Positions 1 through 5,846 of a stretch of DNA of 6,644 bases are shown piece after piece. The DNA comes from Oscillospiraceae bacterium (GTDB taxonomy: Bacteria; Bacillota; Clostridia; Oscillospirales; Butyricicoccaceae). The number at the start of each line of letters is the position of its first letter. The stretch's first letter is position 1. The DNA lies in contig CADBTM010000095.1 in NCBI GenBank assembly GCA_902797555.1, positions 1 through 6,644 of the forward strand. The letters are read 5' to 3'. Below the pieces are notes generated by a model. The model saw nothing but the letters and a program-made list of their open reading frames with translations, made no database searches and was not told where the DNA came from. Made by a program: the position numbers and the translations under genes.

Positions 1-409
1 ATACGCTGCGGGACACCCGATCCGCCCGGTGCCAGGCATAGCGCTCGGGGGCAAAGTCAATGACCGCCACCGCCACCAGCGCCAGGATCACCCACAGGAC
101 GCCTGCAAGCACGTTTCCCCACGGGTGGAAGACAGGCAGCGTGCGCACCAGACCCACCAGACGCAGGGTGAGGGGATTGTACACAGCAAAAAAACCGAAT
201 CCCACTGTGCCCACCCGCATGGCGGCACAGAAGTCATCCGGCTCCTGAACAACAGGCAGCATCTTCGCCGCCTTTTTATCGCCGTCCTCCTGCGCCCGCA
301 GCAGCTTGCTTTCGCTGCATTCCCGTATGGCAAAAGAAGCCAGCGAGCAGAACACGGCCAACACCACAAAAACAAGTTCCAAAAAGATCCATCGTCCAAC
401 GGGATCCAA
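1..409 (-). CDS. CNNM/HlyC-family (DUF21) membrane protein, N-terminal part
   Basis: The first 136 residues are in the window; the C-terminal part, where CBS and CorC/HlyC domains would be expected, lies beyond the left edge. The family comprises DUF21 membrane proteins linked to magnesium or other cation efflux. What is seen: a hydrophobic helix at about residues 8-29, then a charged helix ending in LLRAQEDGDKKAAKML, like the family's 'kL...aeeGdkkAkk' segment. A second membrane stretch follows at about 64-89 (MRVGTVGFGFF aligning with the usual 'IQIGIT..GFL') and a third at 98-118. DFAPERYAWHRADRVS (118-133) sits where the family normally has GExxPKxxA..xPExvA, so the proline is kept but G-E and K are changed. 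The chosen start is TTG at 409-407, eight bases after AGGAGAG, giving the MDP opening often seen in the family. GTG at 418 is in frame but too close to the ribosome site. The family call comes from motif recognition without a search. Confidence 0.75.
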   Translation of the reverse strand, partial: MDPVGRWIFLELVFVVLAVFCSLASFAIRECSESKLLRAQEDGDKKAAKMLPVVQEPDDFCAAMRVGTVGFGFFAVYNPLTLRLVGLVRTLPVFHPWGNVLAGVLWVILALVAVAVIDFAPERYAWHRADRVSRSV

Positions 410-417
410 GAAAATCA

Positions 418-424
418 CTCTCCT
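418..424 (-). promoter_or_regulatory. Ribosome binding site deciding the TTG start
   Basis: AGGAGAG on the minus strand lies 8 bases before TTG at 409. The in-frame GTG (418-416) overlaps this site and so is unlikely to be the start. Confidence 0.6.
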
Positions 425-441
425 ATAATCTGCAAGATTAT
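425..441. repeat. Short inverted repeat at the transcription start of the CNNM-like gene
   Basis: On the plus strand ATAATC and GATTAT flank a TGCAA spacer, a perfect 6-base dyad. It covers the expected transcription start and ends next to the ribosome binding site. It could be an operator or a small RNA hairpin, but with 6-base AT-rich arms chance is also possible. Confidence 0.35.
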
Positions 442-446
442 CTTTC

Positions 447-475
447 AATATATCACAGGTCTCGGCCTTTTGCAA
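447..475 (-). promoter_or_regulatory. Sigma-A type promoter with extended -10 for the CNNM-like gene
   Basis: On the minus strand, TTGCAA (475-470), a 17-base spacer and TATATT (452-447) form a good vegetative promoter. TGA directly before the -10 completes an extended -10 (TGATATATT). Transcription should start near 440, giving a leader of about 30 bases before the TTG start. This implies the gene is expressed independently of the upstream J-domain operon, although no terminator is visible between them. Confidence 0.65.
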
Positions 476-506
476 CGGGTTTTGCGAAATTCTTCCTGTT
501 TCGCCC

Positions 507-1193
507 TTATCCGATGCAGATCCCGCCCCGGCAGAGCAGGTTGCACAGCACGTTTGCCAGACAGATCCCGGCGCAATAGCGGCTCAGCCCCATTCCGGTA
601 TAGCCGCCCGCCTGACGGTAGGTTCTGCCGCCCTGTTCCAGCTGGCTGAGATAGGTCTCGTATTCCGCGTTGCCCGGGTCGAGCTCGCAGGCCTTGCGGG
701 CGTGCTCCAGCGCCACCACCCGGTTACCCGCGCCGGCATTGGCCACGGCGCTGTAATAATACCACCGTGCGGTGCGGTCGGAGATGGTGCTCAGCACATG
801 GAGCGCCTCGGCGTAATGCCGCGCCATGATATAGCCCCGTGCGGTGCGGAGCTGGTCGGTTTCTTCCTCATCCCGGGGCGGAGCGCCCGTCTGACGAAAG
901 CCGAAAAAGGGATCCCAAGTATAGGTCTGCCAGCCTGCGCCGCCATAGCCTGTGCCGCCCTGATCGCCGGAATAGGAGGAATACCCGCCCTGACCGGAGG
1001 GGCTCCAGCCGTCGGCCTGTCCGTTTTTGATCAGGTCGTAGGCGGCGTTGACCTCCTTCATCTTTTCCTCGGCGGCCTTGTCGCCGGGGTTGACGTCGGG
1101 GTGATATTTTTTCGCAAGGGTGCGATATGCCTTTTTGATGTCTTCGTCGCTGGCGTCGCGGCTGACGCCCAAAACGGTATAGGGATCGGTCAC
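507..1193 (-). CDS. J-domain (DnaJ-like) protein with TPR-like region and cysteine-rich tail
   Basis: A 228-residue putative Hsp70 (DnaK) co-chaperone. Residues 1-60 form a J domain (DPYTVLGVSRDASDEDIKKA) with the essential HPD at 31-33. A glycine/tyrosine/serine-rich linker follows at about 61-100. Residues 112-187 look like TPR helices, ending in HARKACELDPGNAEYETYL. The tail from 202 is hydrophobic and has five cysteines (207, 211, 217, 221, 226). There is no DnaJ zinc-finger or C-terminal substrate domain, so this is a specialised J protein and not DnaJ itself. Start choice: GTG at 1193 gives the usual 'MTDPY' opening and has AGGTGA five bases upstream. GTG at 1202 is an alternative. An ATG at 1289 is rejected because it lies well inside the upstream DUF5685 gene. 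It is the last gene of a three-gene operon, 32 bases after the DUF5685 stop. The client is unknown; the TPR-like part and tail presumably choose it. Confidence 0.88.
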   Translation of the reverse strand: MTDPYTVLGVSRDASDEDIKKAYRTLAKKYHPDVNPGDKAAEEKMKEVNAAYDLIKNGQADGWSPSGQGGYSSYSGDQGGTGYGGAGWQTYTWDPFFGFRQTGAPPRDEEETDQLRTARGYIMARHYAEALHVLSTISDRTARWYYYSAVANAGAGNRVVALEHARKACELDPGNAEYETYLSQLEQGGRTYRQAGGYTGMGLSRYCAGICLANVLCNLLCRGGICIG

Positions 1194-1198
1194 GGGGC

Positions 1199-1204
1199 TC
1201 ACCT
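1199..1204 (-). promoter_or_regulatory. Ribosome binding site of the J-domain gene
   Basis: AGGTGA on the minus strand, five bases before GTG at 1193, supports that start over the GTG at 1202, which overlaps it. Confidence 0.5.
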
Positions 1205-1225
1205 CGCTTTCAGTTTTGCGGGGGG

Positions 1226-2071
1226 TCAGGCCTGTGCGTCTTCGGAGGGACGTTCCTGCCGCAGTCTGGCCTGGTGATATCGGCTCCACACGCCGGAGAG
1301 AAGAATGTTTTTCAAAATGTCTCCGTCCTGCACCAGAGGCAGACGGTCAAAGGCCGCCATGCAGTTTGCAGCCGTCATCATCAGCAGCGGCTCGCAGTCG
1401 CGGAGTGGTCGGGTCTCGCCCCACATGGCGCACAGAGGATTGTAGCGTCCGCGGCGGACGTCCTTTTCCATGTCCACCGCGGCGTCCTCCAGATAGATCA
1501 GCTCGCCCAGCCAGAAGGCGGTCTCGCACACATAGGGCGTCCAGCGATCCTCCTTCCACCGGAAGACGGCGGCCATCAGCCGCCCGAAGCAGGCAGCGCC
1601 CCGGTCGGGGACGGGGTCGTTTTGCTCCTCCAGACGGGAGAGGGCGCTCAGCTCGCTTTCGATGGCGGCGCATTGCTCCGGCCAGCGCTCCTTTATCTGG
1701 GCATAGCCCTTTTCCAGCAGCCTGGCGGTGCTCTCCTTCAGACGGCTGCCGTCGTCCCGGGCGTCATCCATCAGCTTGTAATAGGACAGCGCCACGTTCA
1801 TATCGGCGGCATAGTCGGTGATCTCGTTTTTCCAGAAGGCCTGCGCCTTTGCGGGGTGGGCGGCGCAGCGGCTCTCGCCCGACTGCTCCTCCGGCTCGTA
1901 CAGGGAGGACAGCAGCAGGATGAGAAAGGTCATATCATAATTGAGGGTCATGCGGCAGGCCTGCCCGAACCTGTCCCGCAAAGCGTGGCACAGGCCGCAA
2001 TAGCAGGCGCGATAGCGGCGGAACTGCTCGTCCGTCAGGCCGTCCTTGGCGGCAACCACATAGCCGAACAT
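1226..2071 (-). CDS. DUF5685 family protein, possible isoprenoid-synthase-like fold
   Basis: A 281-residue protein that I recognise by its MFGYV opening and CYCGLC motif as DUF5685, a family without an assigned function. Seen: cysteines at 23, 25 and 28 (CxCxxC) and C69xxH72P, a plausible metal site; LNYDMTFL at 43-50; a helix AADMNVALSYYKLMDDARDD at 88-107 with overlapping DxxxD motifs (102/106 and 103/107); and a second helix LEDAAVDMEKDVRRGRYNPL at 194-213 with DxxxD at 196/200 and 200/204. It appears mostly helical and has no signal peptide. The two motifs and the length resemble squalene/phytoene synthases, which bind prenyl diphosphate through two Mg2+-binding DxxxD motifs; this link is my inference. 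The start is ATG at 2071, one base after the stop of the zinc-ribbon gene. No good ribosome site precedes it, so translation is probably coupled. A TTG at 2089 would add MSARAE but lies inside the upstream gene. Confidence 0.85.
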   Translation of the reverse strand: MFGYVVAAKDGLTDEQFRRYRACYCGLCHALRDRFGQACRMTLNYDMTFLILLLSSLYEPEEQSGESRCAAHPAKAQAFWKNEITDYAADMNVALSYYKLMDDARDDGSRLKESTARLLEKGYAQIKERWPEQCAAIESELSALSRLEEQNDPVPDRGAACFGRLMAAVFRWKEDRWTPYVCETAFWLGELIYLEDAAVDMEKDVRRGRYNPLCAMWGETRPLRDCEPLLMMTAANCMAAFDRLPLVQDGDILKNILLSGVWSRYHQARLRQERPSEDAQA

Positions 2072-2072
2072 C

Positions 2073-2477
2073 TCAGCTCTTGCGGACAAAGCTCTCGCCG
2101 CACTTGGGGCAGGTGATGCGGATCTTTCCCTTGCCCTTGGGGACGCGGGTCATCACCTTGCAGCTGGGGCATTTATAAAACCGATAATACTTTTTCTGCT
2201 TTTTCCGCTGGACAAGGGCGGTGAAGGTGCGGGTGAGCTGGTAGCGCAGGGTGAGATAGTTGTTGTTTTCCAGCTGCCGCTTTTGCACATTGCGGGAAAA
2301 CATCCGGATATAGCTCCACGCCAGCGTAAGGATGGTCAGCAGCCAGAACAGGATGCTCAGCCATCCCTTGAACAGGATGGAAAGCACCAACGTGACCAGA
2401 GCGGCCGTGGTCAGCGCCCGGGTGAGCTGATCCACGCCGTATCGGCCGGCCATCACTTTTTGCAGCCAAGATTTCAT
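2073..2477 (-). CDS. Small membrane protein with C-terminal zinc ribbon
   Basis: A 134-residue protein. A short basic N-terminus (MKSWLQKVMAGRYGVDQLT) precedes two closely spaced hydrophobic helices at about 22-37 and 38-55. A basic, probably cytosolic stretch follows (SRNVQKRQ at 61-68 and RKKQKKYYRF at 91-100). A zinc ribbon then runs from CPSC (103-106) to CPKC (123-126), with the strand RVPKGKGKIRIT between them. Similar small proteins, usually annotated as hypothetical or zinc-ribbon, are common in clostridia; their role is unknown to me. It may act as a membrane-anchored nucleic-acid or protein-binding module. The start is ATG at 2477, eight bases after GGAGG. The in-frame ATG at 2492 would bury that site inside the gene. 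It is the first gene of the operon, followed after one base by DUF5685. Confidence 0.85.
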   Translation of the reverse strand: MKSWLQKVMAGRYGVDQLTRALTTAALVTLVLSILFKGWLSILFWLLTILTLAWSYIRMFSRNVQKRQLENNNYLTLRYQLTRTFTALVQRKKQKKYYRFYKCPSCKVMTRVPKGKGKIRITCPKCGESFVRKS

Positions 2478-2485
2478 AAAACGAG

Positions 2486-2490
2486 CCTCC
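2486..2490 (-). promoter_or_regulatory. Strong ribosome binding site of the zinc-ribbon gene
   Basis: GGAGG on the minus strand, 8 bases before ATG at 2477. It fixes the start and rules out the upstream in-frame ATG at 2492. Confidence 0.7.
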
Positions 2491-2530
2491 AATGTTCCAT
2501 GCGGTTTTCAACCCATACACTTTACCGCGG

Positions 2531-2560
2531 AACCGTGACGCACAAACGACAAAACCGTGA
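2531..2560. repeat. Direct repeat AACCGTGA, 22 bases apart
   Basis: AACCGTGA occurs at 2531-2538 and 2553-2560, both followed by ACG or CG. The 22-base period is close to two helical turns, as in tandem response-regulator sites. The repeats lie in the transcribed leader of the minus-strand operon (as TCACGGTT in the RNA) and about 165-190 bases upstream of the ABC gene -10. Function is not known. Confidence 0.35.
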
Positions 2561-2601
2561 ACGATTCGTAAACTTCTGTTTTGTCCGCAGGAAATACCCT
2601 T

Positions 2602-2630
2602 ATTGTACGGGATTTCCCGCCGTATGTCAA
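2602..2630 (-). promoter_or_regulatory. Near-consensus sigma-A promoter of the zinc-ribbon/DUF5685/J-domain operon
   Basis: On the minus strand, TTGACA (2630-2625), a 17-base spacer and TACAAT (2607-2602) differ from consensus at one position. Transcription should start near 2595, leaving a leader of about 118 bases before the ATG at 2477. The spacer is filled by an inverted repeat, annotated separately, which suggests repression by a protein binding between -35 and -10. Confidence 0.75.
2606..2624. repeat. Nested inverted repeats inside the operon promoter spacer (candidate operator)
   Basis: Two dyads overlap here. The inner one is CGGGA-TT-TCCCG (2608-2619) and the outer one is TACGG (2606-2610) with CCGTA (2620-2624). 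They fill the space between the -10 and -35 of the minus-strand promoter, a classical repressor position. The regulator is unknown. Confidence 0.5.
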
Positions 2631-2665
2631 AACAACCCGGAGAGATTCATATATTATTTACGATT

Positions 2666-2683
2666 TTTCGGATTTTTCCGAAA
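2666..2683. repeat. Inverted repeat TTTCGGA-TTTT-TCCGAAA upstream of the ABC promoter
   Basis: A perfect 7-base dyad with a 4-base centre. It is centred about 60 bases before the expected transcription start of the ABC gene. There is no T-run after it on either strand, so it is not an intrinsic terminator; a regulator binding site fits better. Confidence 0.4.
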
Positions 2684-2696
2684 GGTTTACGCTTTA

Positions 2697-2728
2697 TTCA
2701 CCCACCTTGGGGGAAAAACAAGTATAAT
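2697..2728 (+). promoter_or_regulatory. Probable promoter of the ABC gene: perfect -10, weak -35
   Basis: TATAAT at 2723-2728 is a perfect -10. At the normal 17-base distance the -35 position reads ACCCAC, which is poor. TTCACC (2697-2702) is better but the spacer would be 20 bases. A consensus -10 with a poor or over-spaced -35 suggests dependence on an activator. Transcription would start near 2735, leaving a leader of about 40 bases. Confidence 0.45.
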
Positions 2729-2760
2729 CGTTACGTTTTCTTTTATGACATTGATCCGGA

Positions 2761-2765
2761 AAGGA
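2761..2765 (+). promoter_or_regulatory. Ribosome binding site of the ABC gene
   Basis: AAGGA lies 9 bases before ATG at 2775. The in-frame ATG at 2745 has only pyrimidine-rich sequence before it, so 2775 is the likely start. Confidence 0.6.
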
Positions 2766-2774
2766 CGATCCAAT

Positions 2775-5700
2775 ATGCTGCAGCTGCAATCCATTACAAA
2801 ATCCTATTCCGCCGGAGGCTTTACCCAGAGGGCGCTGGACGGCGTCAGCCTGTCCTTCCGGGAGAGCGAGTTCGTGGCGATCCTGGGACAGAGCGGCTCG
2901 GGAAAGACCACCCTGCTCAACATCATCGGCGGACTGGATCGCTATGATTCCGGCGATCTGTGCATCAACGGCCGCTCCACCAAGGAGTATAAGGCCAAGG
3001 ACTGGGACACCTACCGCAACCATTCGGTGGGCTTTGTCTTTCAGAGCTACAACCTGATCCCTCACCAGAGCGTGCTGCGCAACGTGGAGCTGGCGCTCAC
3101 CCTGTCGGGCGTTTCCAAGGCCGAGCGCCGCCGCCGGGCGCAGGAGGTGCTGCGCAAGGTGGGTCTGGAGGAGCACATGAAAAAGCGCCCCAACCAGATG
3201 TCGGGCGGCCAGATGCAGCGGGTGGCCATCGCCCGCGCCCTCATCAACGACCCGGATATCCTGCTGGCTGACGAGCCCACCGGCGCGCTGGACAGCGACA
3301 CCAGCATTCAGATCATGGAGCTTTTGAAGGAGGTGGCCTCCGACCGGCTGATCATCATGGTCACCCACAATCCCGAGCTGGCCGAGCGCTACGCCACCCG
3401 CACCGTCCGGCTGAAGGACGGACGCATCGTGGGGGACACCAACCCCTATGATCCCACCGCCGAGGAGGCGGCCGCCGTGCGGCAGAATGCGGCGCAGGTG
3501 AAAAAGGGCAAGCGCTCCATGTCGCTGGGCACGGCGATCTCCCTTAGCCTGAACAACCTGCTCACCAAAAAGGGGCGCACCTTTATGACCGCCTTTGCGG
3601 GGAGCATCGGCATCATCGGCATCGCCCTCATCCTGTCTCTTTCCAACGGGATCAACAGCTATATCGATCAGGTGCAGCAGGAAACGCTGGCCTCCTATCC
3701 CATCACCATCGAGGCCGAAAGCGTGGATATGTCGTCCATGATCTCGTCGCTGATGGGCGTCCGCAGCGAGGAAAAGGCGGAGGGCACCCCTCGGGAGGAG
3801 GGACGGATCTATTCCTCCACTGTCATGTACGACCTGATCAATTCCATGGTCAACGCCGAGACCCAGACCAACGATCTGCGCTCGTTCCGGGACTATTTGG
3901 AGTCGGATCGGGGCGAAAGCATCCGCGCGCTGGCCACCGTGCGCTACGGCTATGACGTCAAGTTTGACATCTACACCGAGACCGACGGGGGAGAGGTGGT
4001 CAAATCGGACGTCACCGCCATGATGGAGGACGCCATGTCCACCCTCTACGGCGGCAACTATTCCTCTTATTTCAACAGCCCCATGGGCGCGATGTACACC
4101 GGCATGGACGTCTGGGAGGAGCTTTTGCCCGAGGCCGACGGCACGGGCATCGCCTCTCAGGTGCGGGATCAGTACGACCTGCTGTACGGCCGCTGGCCGG
4201 AGGCGTATGACGAGGTCATCCTCTTTGTCAACAGCCGCAACGAAATGTCCGACCTGATGCTGTACACGCTGGGCTTTATCGAGCCTCAGGAGATGCGGGA
4301 CGCGCTGTCCGCCATGATGAACGGAGAGACGGTGGAAAAGGAGGATCTCAGCTGGAGCTATGCCGAGCTGTGCGACGACACCTCCTTCAAGCTGCTGCTT
4401 CCCTCCGAATACTATTCCCGTGACGCCGTTACCGGCGGCTACACCGACCTGTCCCAGACCGAGGCGGGCATGGATTATCTCTATCACGCCGACGACGTGG
4501 GCACCGTGCTCCGCGTGGTGGGACTTGCCCGCCCGGCGGAGGACGCCACCACCGATTCCGTCCGGGGCGCCATCGGCTATACCGCCGCCCTCACTTCCTT
4601 TGCCATCGACAAAACCGGCGAGGCCGCCATCGTCAGGGAGCAGCTCGCCGACGAGACGGTGGACGTTTTCAACGGCCTGCCCTTTGCCACCGGCGACGAG
4701 GAGGAGCCCACCGCGGAGGAAAAGAAAACCGCCGTCACCGACTATCTGGACGGCGTCACCGACAACGCCCTTCTTGCCGACGCCTACCGTCAGGCCATGA
4801 TGCAGCCGGAGGACGACTATGTGGAAAACGCGGTGGAGCAGCAGATGGGGCAGATGGATCGCGCCGCCATCGAGGAGATGATCGTCACCCAATACGCCGA
4901 CCAGATGGGCGTGGACACCGACACCGTCACCGGCTATATCGCCCAGATGGACGACGACACCCTGTTCACCATGATGCGCGAGGCCACCGCCCAGGCCGTG
5001 CGGGAGCAATATGCCGCCGCCGTGGCGGCGCGTCTGGACGCCATCCCCGGCGAACAGCTCGCCCAGACCCTGCGTCTCACCCTGACCGCCGACGGCTCGG
5101 ACCCCATGCTCCAGCCCTTCACCGAGGCGCAGTACGCCTATCTTTATGAGAATACCCTCCCGCCCACCCTTTCGGACAGCACCTACGACGAAAATATTCG
5201 CGCGCTGGGCTATGTCAACCGGGACGAGCCCACCAGCATCAGCCTGTACGCCTCCAGCTTTGCCGACAAGGACGCCGTGGCCGACAGGATCAAGGAATAC
5301 AACGAAGGCGTGGACGAGGATTCCCGTCTGGAATACACCGACTATGTGGCGCTGCTGATGAAGTCGGTGACCCAGATCATCAGCGGCATCAGCTATCTGC
5401 TCATCGCCTTTGTGTCCATCTCGCTGGTGGTCAGCTCCATCATGATCGGCATCATCACCTATATCTCGGTGCTGGAGCGCACCAAGGAGATCGGCATCCT
5501 CCGCGCCATCGGCGCCTCCAAGCGGGACGTCTCCCGGGTGTTCAACGCCGAGACCCTCATCGTGGGTCTGTGCGCCGGACTGATCGGCATCGGGGTGACC
5601 CTGCTGCTGCTCATCCCCATCAATCTGGTGCTGCGCAGTCTGACGGGCATCGACGCCCTCACCGCGTCCCTGCCGCCGGCGGGCGGGATCATTCTGGTGG

Positions 5701-5792
5701 CCATCAGCGTGATCCTCACCCTTGTGGCGGGACTGATCCCCTCCCGGGTCGCCGCAAAAAAGGATCCGGTGGAGGCTCTGCGCAGCGAATAA
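2775..5792 (+). CDS. ABC transporter, fused ATPase and MacB/FtsX-type permease, large external domain
   Basis: A 1005-residue half-transporter that should work as a homodimer, using ATP on the cytoplasmic side to drive movements of an external domain (mechanotransmission). Family members handle antimicrobial peptides, toxins or lipoproteins. The ATPase domain (1-225) has Walker A GQSGSGKTT (38-46), Q-loop Q90, signature MSGGQ (142-146), Walker B ILLADEP (162-168), D-loop ALD (171-173) and H-loop H198; all key residues are intact. After a linker comes membrane helix 1 (272-291), an external domain (292-868), then helices at about 870-897, 928-949 and 970-990. The cytoplasmic loop LERTKEIGILRAIGASKRDV (900-919) and the ending DPVEALRSE are typical of FtsX permeases. 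E. coli MacB is about 650 residues; the excess is in the external domain, including an acidic helical stretch at 645-755. No partner periplasmic-type protein or two-component system is nearby. The substrate cannot be deduced; peptide export or resistance is a family-based guess. Confidence 0.9.
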   Translation: MLQLQSITKSYSAGGFTQRALDGVSLSFRESEFVAILGQSGSGKTTLLNIIGGLDRYDSGDLCINGRSTKEYKAKDWDTYRNHSVGFVFQSYNLIPHQSVLRNVELALTLSGVSKAERRRRAQEVLRKVGLEEHMKKRPNQMSGGQMQRVAIARALINDPDILLADEPTGALDSDTSIQIMELLKEVASDRLIIMVTHNPELAERYATRTVRLKDGRIVGDTNPYDPTAEEAAAVRQNAAQVKKGKRSMSLGTAISLSLNNLLTKKGRTFMTAFAGSIGIIGIALILSLSNGINSYIDQVQQETLASYPITIEAESVDMSSMISSLMGVRSEEKAEGTPREEGRIYSSTVMYDLINSMVNAETQTNDLRSFRDYLESDRGESIRALATVRYGYDVKFDIYTETDGGEVVKSDVTAMMEDAMSTLYGGNYSSYFNSPMGAMYTGMDVWEELLPEADGTGIASQVRDQYDLLYGRWPEAYDEVILFVNSRNEMSDLMLYTLGFIEPQEMRDALSAMMNGETVEKEDLSWSYAELCDDTSFKLLLPSEYYSRDAVTGGYTDLSQTEAGMDYLYHADDVGTVLRVVGLARPAEDATTDSVRGAIGYTAALTSFAIDKTGEAAIVREQLADETVDVFNGLPFATGDEEEPTAEEKKTAVTDYLDGVTDNALLADAYRQAMMQPEDDYVENAVEQQMGQMDRAAIEEMIVTQYADQMGVDTDTVTGYIAQMDDDTLFTMMREATAQAVREQYAAAVAARLDAIPGEQLAQTLRLTLTADGSDPMLQPFTEAQYAYLYENTLPPTLSDSTYDENIRALGYVNRDEPTSISLYASSFADKDAVADRIKEYNEGVDEDSRLEYTDYVALLMKSVTQIISGISYLLIAFVSISLVVSSIMIGIITYISVLERTKEIGILRAIGASKRDVSRVFNAETLIVGLCAGLIGIGVTLLLLIPINLVLRSLTGIDALTASLPPAGGIILVAISVILTLVAGLIPSRVAAKKDPVEALRSE

Positions 5793-5807
5793 AGACAACA
5801 AAAAAAG

Positions 5808-5846
5808 AATCCCTCCCACAGCGCTGCCGTGGGAGGGATTTTTTTT
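5808..5846. terminator. Bidirectional intrinsic terminator between convergent genes
   Basis: AATCCCTCCCAC (5808-5819) pairs perfectly with GTGGGAGGGATT (5829-5840) around a 9-base loop. T residues run on to 5846 on the plus strand. On the minus strand the hairpin is followed by the complement of the A-run at 5800-5806, that is TTTTTTT. It therefore can end both the ABC transcript and the convergent kinase-like transcript, whose TAA stop lies in the T-run. Confidence 0.9.

Noticed and set aside
88..399. Minus-strand open frame of about 103 codons beginning with ATG
   Set aside because: It is out of frame with the TTG-started frame, which shows DUF21-like helices and a good ribosome site; the ATG frame is rich in Cys, Arg and Trp and resembles no family.
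484..504. Hairpin GCGAAA...TTTCGC after the J-domain gene as a terminator
   Set aside because: The stem is only 6 bases and is followed by an A-run, not a T-run, on the relevant minus strand, so it is not an intrinsic terminator.
507..521. Possible CaaX-type prenylation signal at the J protein C-terminus, suggested by the prenyl-synthase-like neighbour
   Set aside because: The protein ends ICIG with the cysteine third from the end, so it is not a CaaX box, and bacterial prenylation of this kind is not established.
1274..2116. Long plus-strand open frame opposite the DUF5685 gene
   Set aside because: It is a shadow caused by high GC content; the minus strand has the recognisable family motifs and operon spacing.
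2173..2520. Minus-strand frame starting with ATG at 2520, overlapping the zinc-ribbon gene
   Set aside because: It shares the same DNA in another frame, lacks a zinc ribbon or other motif, and has no ribosome site of its own.
2283..2774. Upstream extension of the ABC open frame
   Set aside because: It runs through the divergent zinc-ribbon gene and its promoter region. The first MLQLQSITKSY methionine at 2775 has a ribosome site and begins the ATPase domain.
2694..5819. Very long minus-strand open frame opposite the ABC gene
   Set aside because: Its composition is His/Gly/Gln-rich without domains, while the plus strand encodes all ABC transporter motifs.
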